Origin: Halobellus litoreus
GTDB taxonomy: Archaea > Halobacteriota > Halobacteria > Halobacteriales > Haloferacaceae
Length of the DNA: 64,000 nt
NCBI RefSeq assembly: GCF_024464595.1
Contig: NZ_JANHAW010000002.1
Span: 558,001-622,000 of the forward strand
Reading direction: 5' to 3'
Shown: piece by piece, positions 42,170 to 50,638 of the stretch
Position numbering within the stretch: the first letter of the stretch is position 1
Layout of the letters: the number at the start of each line of letters is the position of its first letter
Notes under the pieces: generated by a model
Told to the model about the DNA's origin: nothing
Seen by the model: only the letters and a program-made list of their open reading frames with translations
Database searches by the model: none
Position numbers and translations under genes: made by a program

Positions 42170-42909
42170 TGGGGGAGCACCTCCGGGAACCCGTAGAAGT
42201 AGTAATAGATCTCCGCGACGCCGGAACAGACGAGGAGCGCGCCGGCCACGCGGTAGATCGTCCGGGTGTGGGATCTGAGCGCCGCGGTGATCGACGACCC
42301 GCCGAGGGCGGTCGCGCTCGTGAAGGCGGTCAGGACAGCACTCATCCCGAGCGCGTACGTGAGCGCGACGCCGACGCCGAGCACCGGCCCGGCAGCGACG
42401 CCCCGGAGGACGACCGCGATGAAGAGCGGCGCGGTACAGCCGGCTGCCGCCCCGGCGTAGAGTGCGCCGAAGAGAAAGAACCCGCTGAAAGACCGCTCTC
42501 GCTCCGGCAACTGAACCACCGACAGGGAGGGCTCCCACCCGATCATCATCAGACTGCCGGCGAGCACGAACACGCCCCCGACGACGAGTTCCATAACGGC
42601 GATGTCGGCGAGCGCCTGCGCCCCCAGAAACGCCGTCGTGCCCGCCAGGCCGACGTATACGACCGTCATTCCGGCGCCGGCGAGCGCGCTCAGGAGTACT
42701 GCCCGCCCGATCGGGCGACGAACGCGCGAGACGACGGAAGCCGAGGCCGCCGTCCGGGACGCGGTTCCGCCGCCGGTGTTAGAAACGGTATCGCTGAGGA
42801 AATACGAGAGGTAGCCCGGGAGCAGCGGAAACGCACACGGGGCGAAGAACGTGGCGGCCCCGGCGGAGAACGCGAGTCCGAAGAGCGCGGGGGTAGCGAG
42901 TCCGGTCAT
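42166..42909 (-). CDS. CcdA-like thiol-disulfide membrane transporter
   Basis: 247 residues, six spans. FFAPCAFPLLPGYLSYFL and AAAGCTAPLF carry the two conserved Cys residues of the CcdA/DsbD-beta family, which carry reducing power across the membrane to extracellular thioredoxins. The ATG follows the TlpA-like gene's stop by two bases. Its partner is the TlpA-like lipoprotein. Confidence 0.88.
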   Translation of the reverse strand: MTGLATPALFGLAFSAGAATFFAPCAFPLLPGYLSYFLSDTVSNTGGGTASRTAASASVVSRVRRPIGRAVLLSALAGAGMTVVYVGLAGTTAFLGAQALADIAVMELVVGGVFVLAGSLMMIGWEPSLSVVQLPERERSFSGFFLFGALYAGAAAGCTAPLFIAVVLRGVAAGPVLGVGVALTYALGMSAVLTAFTSATALGGSSITAALRSHTRTIYRVAGALLVCSGVAEIYYYFYGFPEVLPQ

Positions 42910-42911
42910 TA

Positions 42912-43487
42912 TCACGCCTCCGCCACCAGCGGATCGACGATCGACTCGAATTCCTGGAACGTGCGCGCCCTGACCGACGGCGACTCGCCGGTCGCGGGGG
43001 TTCCATCCGCGTCGAACACGAGGTTCGTCGGATAGCTGTTGGCGTTCCACCGCGACGTCGCGGCGAGAGCCGGATCCTTCACGACCGGCCAGGTTCCGTC
43101 GTACTCGTTCCAGAACTCCTCGATGAGCGATTCGTCCACTTCCGGCGTGATCGACACCATATGGAGGGTCTCGGCGTCGTATTCGGCCCGTAGCTTCCGG
43201 AACGCCGGCATCTCCTCCTGACAGGGCCGGCACCAGGTCGTGAAGAAGTTCAACAGGGTGACTTTCCCCTCGGGTTTGAGGACGACGTCGCCGTCCGGGA
43301 ACCCGTTGCGGGTGACGACCGACGGGAGCGCCAATCTGGAGTCCGTGTCGGCGCCGTCGGTTTCCGTTTCGGTTTCGGTCTGCGACGCGTTCGTGCCGGT
43401 GTTCGACTGGCCGACACAGCCGGCGAGACCGATTCCGAGGCCGGTGCTGATCGCTGTGAGGACGGATCGGCGGTCACTGGAGGGCAT
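42912..43487 (-). CDS. TlpA-like thioredoxin lipoprotein
   Basis: 191 residues: signal MPSSDRRSVLTAISTGLGIG ending in a lipobox (Cys24), a Thr/Glu linker, then a thioredoxin fold with NFFTTWCRPCQEEMPAF, whose active-site Cys pair is Cys86 and Cys89. An extracytoplasmic reductase, likely reduced by the CcdA-like gene product coded next, and possibly used in copper-site or cytochrome maturation. An AT-rich element lies about 34 nt upstream of the ATG. Confidence 0.9.
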   Translation of the reverse strand: MPSSDRRSVLTAISTGLGIGLAGCVGQSNTGTNASQTETETETDGADTDSRLALPSVVTRNGFPDGDVVLKPEGKVTLLNFFTTWCRPCQEEMPAFRKLRAEYDAETLHMVSITPEVDESLIEEFWNEYDGTWPVVKDPALAATSRWNANSYPTNLVFDADGTPATGESPSVRARTFQEFESIVDPLVAEA

Positions 43488-43552
43488 ACGTCGATTTGGG
43501 GGTTTCTTCTCGGGGGGTATTATTTCTCTGAAGGGTACAGGACGGGCTTTAC

Positions 43553-43705
43553 TCATCGCAGGTGTGGTCTGGGTGTGTGCGTCACGCGTCGGTCGAGCCA
43601 ACCTGGCTCCCGATCGACATCGTCGTCTGAAGCGCCGACGGCGGTGGCGGCCGCGTCGGCGGCGGTCGTCGTCCACGTCCGTGTCGGGAGGATCACGTTC
43701 GTCAT
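43553..43705 (-). CDS. candidate 50-residue ORF coupled to the monooxygenase gene
   Basis: Starts MTNVILPTRTWTTTAADAAA and ends RPHLR. Its ATG overlaps the monooxygenase stop codon (ATGA). The peptide is not similar to anything I know and has a mixed composition, so it may not be real. The rest of 43488-43701 holds the tlpA-like promoter. Confidence 0.3.
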   Translation of the reverse strand: MTNVILPTRTWTTTAADAAATAVGASDDDVDREPGWLDRRVTHTPRPHLR

Positions 43706-44913
43706 ACAAACTCACCTCCCCCGCTCCCGACGTCTGCGTCTGCTCCGTCGGGACCCGCGGGCGTTGGAACCGGCGCGTCGGCGACGCGCCGACGACGGAA
43801 GCGCCTGAACAGCGTCACCGGGAGCGCGGAGACGACGGCGTTTCGGACCCGCCAGGCGACAGGTGTCCCCATCGTGGCGAGTTGACCGAGGCGGTGGGAC
43901 TCGGATCTGACCCGGTTGGCTCGGCTCGCCCGGACCGATTCGTACGCCGTGAGAGCGTCACCGACCGTCGCGTTCGACTCGAACGCGTGTGCGAGCGCGA
44001 CGGCGTCTTCGATCGACTGGGCCGCCCCCTGCCCGGCGAACGGTAGCATTCCGTGTGCGGCGTCGCCGGCGAGCACCGTCGACCCACGATGCCACCGATC
44101 CAACGCGGGGAGGTCCCGCAACCCGGTCGTGATGATCTCGTCGCCCGCCAGCGATTCGACGATCGCCGGAATCGGGTCGGGATAGCCGCCGAAGTACGAG
44201 CGGATGTCGTCGACCGACGCCGTCTCCGACAACTCCGGCGGCGCCGTGGCGAACCAGTAGAACCGGTCCTCGGCGATCGGCGCACCGCCGGTGTACGTTC
44301 CGTCGCCCCACACCTCGAACCCGATCGGTTCGCCGCGTTGGTCCAACGACACCGACGGGAGCGCTCGGAAGACGGTCGTGTTCAGCGAGCGCGTCGAGAC
44401 CGGCGAGATCGTCTCTCGCACCCGAGAATCGATACCGTCCGCCCCGACGAGAACGTCCGGGCGGATGCGTGTCCCGTCGGCGAAGCGAACGGTCGGCGAC
44501 TCCGGATCGCTGACTGCGACGCACCGTTTTCCGGTGTGGATCGGGGCGTTCAGCCGCTCCCGGAGGATCGCCAAGAGCTTCGCCCGGCGAATCGCGACGA
44601 AGCCGTAGCCGAACTCCGTTCGCTCGACACCTCCGACGTCGAACGTCTGCAACACCCGATCCCGCGGGGAGCGGATTCGGATCCCCGAGAGCGGCATTCC
44701 CGAATCGCGAATCTCGGCGGCGACTCCGAGCGTCTCGAGGGCCACGAGCGCGTTCGTCTGGAGGAGAATCCCCGCGCCGACCGGTCGATACTCGGACGCG
44801 GCTTCGTACACCGCGACAGTGAATCCTCGCTGTTCGAGCGCGAGGGCGGTCGTGAGGCCGCAGATGCCACCACCGACGATGGCGACCTGCACCTCGCCGT
44901 CACGTCTACGCAT
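43702..44913 (-). CDS. FAD-dependent monooxygenase
   Basis: 403 residues of the p-hydroxybenzoate hydroxylase fold. VAIVGGGICGLTTAL is the dinucleotide-binding GxGxxG motif, VGADGIDSRVR is the DG motif, and LAGDAAHGMLPFAGQG is the FAD ribose-binding GD motif. It hydroxylates an aromatic or similar small molecule with NAD(P)H and O2; the substrate is not apparent. It is divergent from an HTH-10-type regulator with an 83-base shared promoter region, which may control it. Confidence 0.88.
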   Translation of the reverse strand: MRRRDGEVQVAIVGGGICGLTTALALEQRGFTVAVYEAASEYRPVGAGILLQTNALVALETLGVAAEIRDSGMPLSGIRIRSPRDRVLQTFDVGGVERTEFGYGFVAIRRAKLLAILRERLNAPIHTGKRCVAVSDPESPTVRFADGTRIRPDVLVGADGIDSRVRETISPVSTRSLNTTVFRALPSVSLDQRGEPIGFEVWGDGTYTGGAPIAEDRFYWFATAPPELSETASVDDIRSYFGGYPDPIPAIVESLAGDEIITTGLRDLPALDRWHRGSTVLAGDAAHGMLPFAGQGAAQSIEDAVALAHAFESNATVGDALTAYESVRASRANRVRSESHRLGQLATMGTPVAWRVRNAVVSALPVTLFRRFRRRRVADAPVPTPAGPDGADADVGSGGGEFV

Positions 44914-44966
44914 ATCTCAGCGTACGTCGAACTAACGCCAACAGTTGTTGCCGGTCATACACAGTA

Positions 44967-44974
44967 CTTTAAAT
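44967..44974 (+). promoter_or_regulatory. TATA box of the HTH-10 regulator
   Basis: CTTTAAAT is centred about 27 nt before ATG 44997, in the 83-base region shared with the divergent monooxygenase gene. Confidence 0.6.
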
Positions 44975-44996
44975 TACAGTCTCGTAGTCGTCTCCG

Positions 44997-45653
44997 ATGC
45001 GGTATCTCACCGTCGAGGCCGCGCCGGACGGAACGGCCGCGCTGCACCCGCTCGGGACGGAACTCCGGGACGACCCCTCGTTCACACGCGAGGCGATCCA
45101 TCACGTCGAACTCCTCGACGATCGGAGCGTCCTGATGCTCGCGGAAGGAAGCGGCGATCGGGCGCGGTACGCCGAGATTATGCGGGAATCGCCGTACGTC
45201 GAGGACTTCCTGGTTTCCGGGACGGATCGGTGGATGGCAGTCAGCCAGTTCGAGTTGTCCGGGCCAGCGAAACAGATTATGCTGCGCGCGGACGTGCCGG
45301 GCGTCGTCGTCGAGACTCCCATCCACATCAACGCCGACGGGTCGCTTCGGATCACGTATCTCGGCGACGAATCGGCGTTACAAGACCTCTACAGCGCGAT
45401 TGCCGACGACGTACCCTTCCAACTGGACGTGCTGGAAACGGGAACGTACGCGCCGGATCAACACTCGTTGACGCGGATTCTCACACCCCGACAACGAGAC
45501 GTCCTCGAAGCGGCCGTCGAGAGCGGCTACTATCGCGAGCCGCGTCGCGCGACGCACGAGGACATCGCCGAGACGGTCGGAATCGCGTCCACGACGGTGG
45601 GCGAACACCTGCGGAAGATCGAACAGCGAGTGTTCACCGCTCTCGTTCGGTGA
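44997..45653 (+). CDS. bacterio-opsin-activator-type HTH regulator
   Basis: 218 residues. The N-terminal part (1-150) is a sensor-like domain of the Bat-associated type; the C-terminal HTH-10 domain starts at LTPRQRDVLEAAVESGYYRE and includes THEDIAETVGIASTTVGEHL (recognition helix region). Such regulators are common in haloarchaea and control nearby genes. Being divergent from the monooxygenase, it is a good candidate regulator of it. Confidence 0.88.
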   Translation: MRYLTVEAAPDGTAALHPLGTELRDDPSFTREAIHHVELLDDRSVLMLAEGSGDRARYAEIMRESPYVEDFLVSGTDRWMAVSQFELSGPAKQIMLRADVPGVVVETPIHINADGSLRITYLGDESALQDLYSAIADDVPFQLDVLETGTYAPDQHSLTRILTPRQRDVLEAAVESGYYREPRRATHEDIAETVGIASTTVGEHLRKIEQRVFTALVR

Positions 45654-45798
45654 GTGCCGGGAACGCTGGTCGATATTCGCGGGTAAACCGAACAACCGTG
45701 GTAATACTCAGCAGTACAGTATAACTCTGGTTCCGTATCTCAACAGATGGCTCTGGTACCGGCGTTATTGACCCCACTCGTGGGAAGTCGCAGTCGCG

Positions 45799-46674
45799 AT
45801 GAATTGGTCCCCCTCCCGACGGTCGTACATCAAAGGAACTGCTCTCGCTGGCCTTCTCGGCACTACCGGGTGTCTCTCGACAACCGGGCAGACGCAACCT
45901 TCGACGGAGACGCCATCAACAGAGACGGCGTCACCGACGGAAACCGAGACTACCCCCGTCGAGTCGCTGGACGCGTGGCTCGCGGATGCCAACGGCCACG
46001 ATGGAACCCCGAGGCGGTTCGGCACCGGCGCGCAACCGACGATCTCCGTCGGCGAACCCACCGACGACGGAATCGCCTTCGATCCGGCGGTGATCCGCGT
46101 TCGCCCGATGAGCAACGTCCGCTGGGATTGGACGGGTCACGGCGGGAGGCACAACGTCGTCGCCGTCGACGGCACGTTCGACAGCGGACGGGCGAACGCT
46201 CAATCCGGAACCGGATACCACTACATCTTCGAGGAGACGGGCGTGTACCCCTTCTTTTCGGCACCGCACCGCGACGACGGGATGAAGGGCGCGGTACTCG
46301 TCGAGGCGGTCCCCTCGACCGGGTACCCGGCGGTGGACGAGTGGCTGGCGAGCGCGCCGAACTTCACCGGCGACGTCGTCGATCGGACGGCGTCCGACAC
46401 CGCGACGGTGACCGTCGGCGCGCCCGACAGCGAGAATCAGTTCGTGTTCTCGCCGCCGGTACTGGAGGTGTCCACCGAGACGACGGTCGAGTGGGAGTGG
46501 GTGGGCAGCGGCCCGCACAGCGTCTCGTTCGAGGGTCACGAGATCGGTAGCGACGGGGTCGTTTCCACGTCCGGCGTTCACTTCACGCACACGTTCGAGG
46601 AACCGGGAACCTATCGATACCACTGTACGCCGCACGAGAGCCTCGGGATGCGAGGAGCCGTCATCGTGGAGTGA
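45799..46674 (+). CDS. two-domain halocyanin with a degenerate first copper site
   Basis: 291 residues with a Tat-type lipobox signal (RRSYIKGTALAGLLGTTGC, Cys25), a Thr-rich linker (30-55) and two halocyanin-type cupredoxin domains. The second domain (about 175-291) has His240, Cys276, His279 and Met284 as copper ligands. In the first (about 55-170) the positions are His118, Ser154, His157 and Met162, so the Cys ligand is replaced by Ser. The second site should be a blue copper centre; the first may be copper-free or a different type of copper site. Confidence 0.87.
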   Translation: MNWSPSRRSYIKGTALAGLLGTTGCLSTTGQTQPSTETPSTETASPTETETTPVESLDAWLADANGHDGTPRRFGTGAQPTISVGEPTDDGIAFDPAVIRVRPMSNVRWDWTGHGGRHNVVAVDGTFDSGRANAQSGTGYHYIFEETGVYPFFSAPHRDDGMKGAVLVEAVPSTGYPAVDEWLASAPNFTGDVVDRTASDTATVTVGAPDSENQFVFSPPVLEVSTETTVEWEWVGSGPHSVSFEGHEIGSDGVVSTSGVHFTHTFEEPGTYRYHCTPHESLGMRGAVIVE

Positions 46675-46778
46675 AGCACACCGAGAGCGCAGAAGGAGTC
46701 CGTCGAGATCGAATATTTTCGGACAGCGTCGGTTCGAGAGAACGATCGATCGGACAGAGATAACAGAAACTTTGCACG

Positions 46779-47651
46779 GTGCTGTCGGAGTTCGAGAAGA
46801 TGTTTCGGTCGAACAGCGACCCGCCGACGTTCGGAGGTGGGTCTACGGTCCCCGTCGCAACGTACCTCCTGACAATCGTGGTCCTCTCCGGACTGATCCT
46901 CGTCTCCCCGAGCGCGTCGCCGCCGCCGCTTCTGGGAACCGCCTGGGGCGTCTTCCTCGTCGCGCTCGCGCTCGGGGCGTCGAAGATCGAGGGCGTCTCC
47001 CCCCGATCGATCTTCCCGTCGGTCCGAACCCTCGTCCCCGTCGTCGTGACGCTGGGCGCGTTCTGGGCCGCCTACAACCTCGTCGTGGTCGGGTTCGCCG
47101 TCGGGGGGGTTCCCGGTTTCGAGATGTCGCCGTCGAGCGTCGCCGCCCATCCGCTCCGGTACCTCGCGGTCCTCCTGGGTTCGGTCCTGTTCACCGCGAT
47201 TCCGGAGGAGTCCCTCTTCCGCGCGTATCTCCAGGAGAAGTTCGTCTCGCTCGCTGGCGGCGGCTCCCGCCGCGCGGTCGTCACTGGAATCGGCGTCGCG
47301 ACGCTCCTGTTCGCCCTGTTTCACCTGCCGAGATGGTTCCTCGCGTCGGGCCACGGGATCGGGACGTCGCTGGCAGCCCGGTTGCTCGGACTGGTCCTCG
47401 TCGGCCTCACGTACGGAATCGCGTACGCGCTGACGGGGAACCTCTGGCTGGTCGCGCTGTTCCACGCGACGATGAACCACCCGCCGTTCCTCGTGACGGT
47501 GAGTTACCCGCCAGACCTGCACCTGTTCGTCGGAGTCGTCGAGAGCGCCGCCATCGTGGCGGTCGTCTACGCGGCCGTTCGCGTCGTCGATCCGGACGGC
47601 GCCGCGCTCGGCGGGTTCCAGCGAGCGGCCTCGTCCGCGCCCGGCGAGTAG
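46779..47651 (+). CDS. CPBP-family intramembrane metalloprotease
   Basis: 290 residues, eight predicted spans. The motifs EESLFRAYL (EExxxR), FALFHLP (FxxxH) and HATMNH are those of the CPBP (CAAX/bacteriocin-processing) protease family. The start is at GTG 46779 or ATG 46800. Family members cleave prenylated or leader-type peptides in membranes or give immunity; substrate unknown. Downstream lies the ABC exporter with direct repeats between. Confidence 0.85.
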   Translation: MLSEFEKMFRSNSDPPTFGGGSTVPVATYLLTIVVLSGLILVSPSASPPPLLGTAWGVFLVALALGASKIEGVSPRSIFPSVRTLVPVVVTLGAFWAAYNLVVVGFAVGGVPGFEMSPSSVAAHPLRYLAVLLGSVLFTAIPEESLFRAYLQEKFVSLAGGGSRRAVVTGIGVATLLFALFHLPRWFLASGHGIGTSLAARLLGLVLVGLTYGIAYALTGNLWLVALFHATMNHPPFLVTVSYPPDLHLFVGVVESAAIVAVVYAAVRVVDPDGAALGGFQRAASSAPGE

Positions 47652-47668
47652 CTCCCCGTACCGCTCAC

Positions 47669-47718
47669 GCGCTCCGATCGATCGCGGAAGCGGCGATCGG
47701 TGGCGCTCCGATCGATCG
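47669..47718. repeat. 16-bp perfect direct repeat upstream of the ABC exporter operon
   Basis: GCGCTCCGATCGATCG occurs at 47669-47684 and at 47703-47718, 34 bases apart (about three helical turns). It lies about 40-95 bases before the exporter's TATA box. A regulatory operator is plausible. Confidence 0.7.
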
Positions 47719-47760
47719 GGGTGACCTGTCGATCGAGGCGGCCAGCCCGTCGAGAAAGAA

Positions 47761-47768
47761 AGATACAT
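47761..47768 (+). promoter_or_regulatory. TATA-like element of the ABC exporter operon
   Basis: AGATACAT is centred about 30 nt before ATG 47794 and only about 11 nt before the in-frame ATG at 47776. It supports the start at 47794. Confidence 0.4.
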
Positions 47769-47793
47769 AGGCCGAATGTCAAAAGGTGGCGAT

Positions 47794-48720
47794 ATGGCCG
47801 CCATCGAAACACGGTCCCTCTCGAAGCGATTCGGTTCCCTCCACGCGGTTCGCGATCTCGACCTCACGGTCGAGTCCGGTGAGGTGTTCGGATTCCTCGG
47901 CCCGAACGGTGCCGGGAAGTCGACCACGATCAACATCCTGCTGGACTTCGTTCGCCGGAGCAGCGGCGACGTGAACGTCCTCGGGTACGATCCGGAGCGG
48001 AACCCGCAGGCCGTCCGGCAACGCATCGGCGTGCTGTCCGAGGGCACGGGGTTTTACCCCCGGGACACCGCCCGCGATCACGTCGCGTTCGCGATCGAGA
48101 TGGAGCGGGCCGGCGACGACCCCGACGCCGTCCTCGAACGCGTCGGAATCGCCGACGCGGCTGATCGCGCCGTCGGAGGCTTCTCGAAGGGGATGCGAAA
48201 GCGACTCGGCCTCGCGATCGCACTCGTCGGCGATCCGGAGATACTGGTGCTCGACGAACCGCTTGGCGGACTCGATCCCGAAGGCGCCCAACGGCTCCGC
48301 GAGATCATCCGAGCGGAGCGCGACCGGGGTGCGGCGGTGTTCTTTTCGAGCCACATTATGGATCAGGTCGAGGCGATCTGCGACCGGGTCGGGATACTGC
48401 ACGACGGGGAACTGGTCGCCGTCGACACCGTCGATCGACTCCGCACGAGCGTCGCGGAACCGGCGCGGTTCAACCTCGTCTTCGCGTCCGTGCCAGAGGA
48501 CGTCCCCGCTGCCGTCCGGGCGGTCGACGGCGTCACCGACGTGACTGTCGCCGGTGAAACCGTCCGCGTCACCTGTCGGGATCCGGCGGTCAAGTCGGCA
48601 GTCGTCGCGCGCGTCGACTCGCTGGACGCGACGATCCGTGACATCGACACGCCGGGATCCTCGCTCGAACGGGTGTTCCGCTCCGTGACGGACGACGCCG
48701 ACGGCCACGTGGACGGATGA
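47794..48720 (+). CDS. ABC transporter ATP-binding protein
   Basis: 308 residues: Walker A GPNGAGKST (about 37-45), signature FSKGMRKR, Walker B ILVLDEPLGGLDP and H-loop FFSSHIM. The protein starts MAAIETRSLSKRFG, like the other ABC-2 ATPase in the window, and an ATG 18 bases upstream is less likely because of promoter spacing. Its stop overlaps the permease ATG (ATGA). Exporter of unknown substrate. Confidence 0.9.
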   Translation: MAAIETRSLSKRFGSLHAVRDLDLTVESGEVFGFLGPNGAGKSTTINILLDFVRRSSGDVNVLGYDPERNPQAVRQRIGVLSEGTGFYPRDTARDHVAFAIEMERAGDDPDAVLERVGIADAADRAVGGFSKGMRKRLGLAIALVGDPEILVLDEPLGGLDPEGAQRLREIIRAERDRGAAVFFSSHIMDQVEAICDRVGILHDGELVAVDTVDRLRTSVAEPARFNLVFASVPEDVPAAVRAVDGVTDVTVAGETVRVTCRDPAVKSAVVARVDSLDATIRDIDTPGSSLERVFRSVTDDADGHVDG

Positions 48721-50498
48721 GCCGCACGGTCACCTACGCCCGCGCCGACGCGCGACGGCTGCTTCGAAGCCGACGCGTGTGGGCGGCGGCCGCGTTGCTC
48801 GCGCTGATGTTCCTGCCGTCGATGCCGGCCGTCGCCGACCCGGAACGGCGACCGATCGGCGAACTCCTGCTCGTGATCCCGTTCGACCTGCTCACGTTCG
48901 CACTCGTCGTCGTGGCGGCGGTCGGCTACGGTGCCGTCGCCGGACAGCGCGGGACGGTCCAGTTCAGGCTGGGGCTCGGCGGCACGCGCCGCGAACTGGT
49001 CGCCGGAACAGCGCTCGCGAGAGCGACGGCGACCGCCCTCGTCCTCGTGGGGGCTCTCGCGGCCGCGCAGGTCGTGGTCGTACAGAACTACGGCGCGCCG
49101 TACGCGGTCGCGTACTGGACGATGGGCGCGTGGCTGGTGCTGTACGGCGTCGTCTGGACGGCCGTCGCCGTGGGGTACGCCGCGGCGTTCCGCTCGCCGT
49201 ACCAGTCGCTCGCAGCGCTGGCGGGGACGTACGTCGTCTTCAGCTCCAATTACGGCGTGTGGGGCGCGGTGATCCGACCGCTGTTCGCACTCCTCGCGAC
49301 GGGGTCGACGTCGGTGCCGGCGTACGAGGTCCTCGCGAACGCGCCGCTGTGGCTCCGCGTCGTCGAGCGCCTGAACCCGATCCGTGACCTCTGGCTGGCA
49401 CTCCGCTGGTCGGTCGGCGTCGCCGGACCGGGGACGGCCGTCGGCAATCCGTTCGCCCACGCCCTGGGAGCGGTCGTCCTCGTCCTGTTCGGTGCGGTTC
49501 CACTGCTGGTCGGCAGCCGGCGGTTCGAGCGAGCGGACCTCGGGAGTGAAGCTCGCGGATTCCGACTCGCACTCGTGGCTCGGTTCCGGGAGGCGGCAGG
49601 ACGGTTCGTGCCGTCAGCCGCGAGAGCGGGCCGCGAGCCGACCGAGACCGCGTCCAGCCGCTCGCATCGCCGACTCGTGGCCCGCGCCGACCTCCGGCAC
49701 GCCCTCCAGAACCGGATCGTGCTCGCGGGCGTCGGGCTGGCGCTCCTGCTCGGTGGCCCGTCGGTCTGGCAGCAGACCGCGAGCAGCACCGTCTTCGAGG
49801 TGAGCGAACAGCTCGTTCGCGTCCCCGGCCGATTGGTGTTGCCGCTGGTGGCGCTCGGCGTTGCGGTGGGCCACCGCGCCGTGGTCGGTAAGCACCTGGC
49901 CGGGACCGCGCAGTTCGTCCTCAGCACGAACGGGACCCGCCAGGACCTGTTCGCCGGCACGGTCATCGCGCGGTTGACGGTCGTACTCGGGACGGCGCTC
50001 GCGTTGCTCGCCGTCGCCTGGGTTCTCGCGACCGTCCGGCTCGGGGCGCTCTACCCGGGGGCGATCGCCGCCGGGACGCTCTGGATCGTGGCCTACGCGA
50101 CCCTGTGGACGAGCCTGACGGTGAGCGCCTCGGCGGTGGCGGCGACGCGGTACCGGTCCCTCGCCGCGATATTCGGCGCGTTTCTCCTGTTCAGTACCGG
50201 CGTCGGACTCTGGGGGTCGGTCGTCCGTCCGTTGGTGGCGTACCCGATCACGGGCCGGTTCGAGTCGGGACTGGTGCCGAATCGGGACTGGCCGGCGTGG
50301 TTTCACGCCGTCGATCACCTGAATCCGTTCGTCTCGCTCGAAACGCTCAAAGGCGGGTTGTACGCCGCGGCGGGGCACGGAACGCAGACCGCGCCGTCGC
50401 TGCCACTGGTCGGTTACAGTGCCGTCGTCGTCGTCCTGTTCGTTCTCGGGGCGCTGGCGGTCGGTCTGCGCCGGTTCGAGAGCCGCCCGTTGGGCTGA
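48717..50498 (+). CDS. ABC-2 permease with duplicated halves
   Basis: 593 residues: two homologous six-span halves (1-275 and 320-593). The repeat is seen from matching segments: VQFRLGLGGTRRELVAGT in half one and AQFVLSTNGTRQDLFAGT in half two, and FSSNYGVWGAVIRPL matched by FSTGVGLWGSVVRPL. Usually such permeases work as homodimers of single halves; here one chain supplies both. It is encoded with its ATPase through an ATGA overlap. Confidence 0.85.
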   Translation: MSRTVTYARADARRLLRSRRVWAAAALLALMFLPSMPAVADPERRPIGELLLVIPFDLLTFALVVVAAVGYGAVAGQRGTVQFRLGLGGTRRELVAGTALARATATALVLVGALAAAQVVVVQNYGAPYAVAYWTMGAWLVLYGVVWTAVAVGYAAAFRSPYQSLAALAGTYVVFSSNYGVWGAVIRPLFALLATGSTSVPAYEVLANAPLWLRVVERLNPIRDLWLALRWSVGVAGPGTAVGNPFAHALGAVVLVLFGAVPLLVGSRRFERADLGSEARGFRLALVARFREAAGRFVPSAARAGREPTETASSRSHRRLVARADLRHALQNRIVLAGVGLALLLGGPSVWQQTASSTVFEVSEQLVRVPGRLVLPLVALGVAVGHRAVVGKHLAGTAQFVLSTNGTRQDLFAGTVIARLTVVLGTALALLAVAWVLATVRLGALYPGAIAAGTLWIVAYATLWTSLTVSASAVAATRYRSLAAIFGAFLLFSTGVGLWGSVVRPLVAYPITGRFESGLVPNRDWPAWFHAVDHLNPFVSLETLKGGLYAAAGHGTQTAPSLPLVGYSAVVVVLFVLGALAVGLRRFESRPLG

Positions 50499-50638
50499 TT
50501 CGCTGTGCTTTCGGACGCCGTCGCGCTGGACAAGGAATATAGTCCGTGGCTTCGTCGTGCCGCTGACGGGTGAACCGCGGGGGGCGAGCCATCGGGCGGT
50601 TCCGCGCGACGAACCCGCGCCGCCGGGATGATCCAACG

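Noticed and set aside
47776-47793. Upstream ATG of the ABC ATPase
   Set aside because: Only about 11 nt from the TATA-like element; ATG 47794 gives normal spacing and the usual N-terminus.
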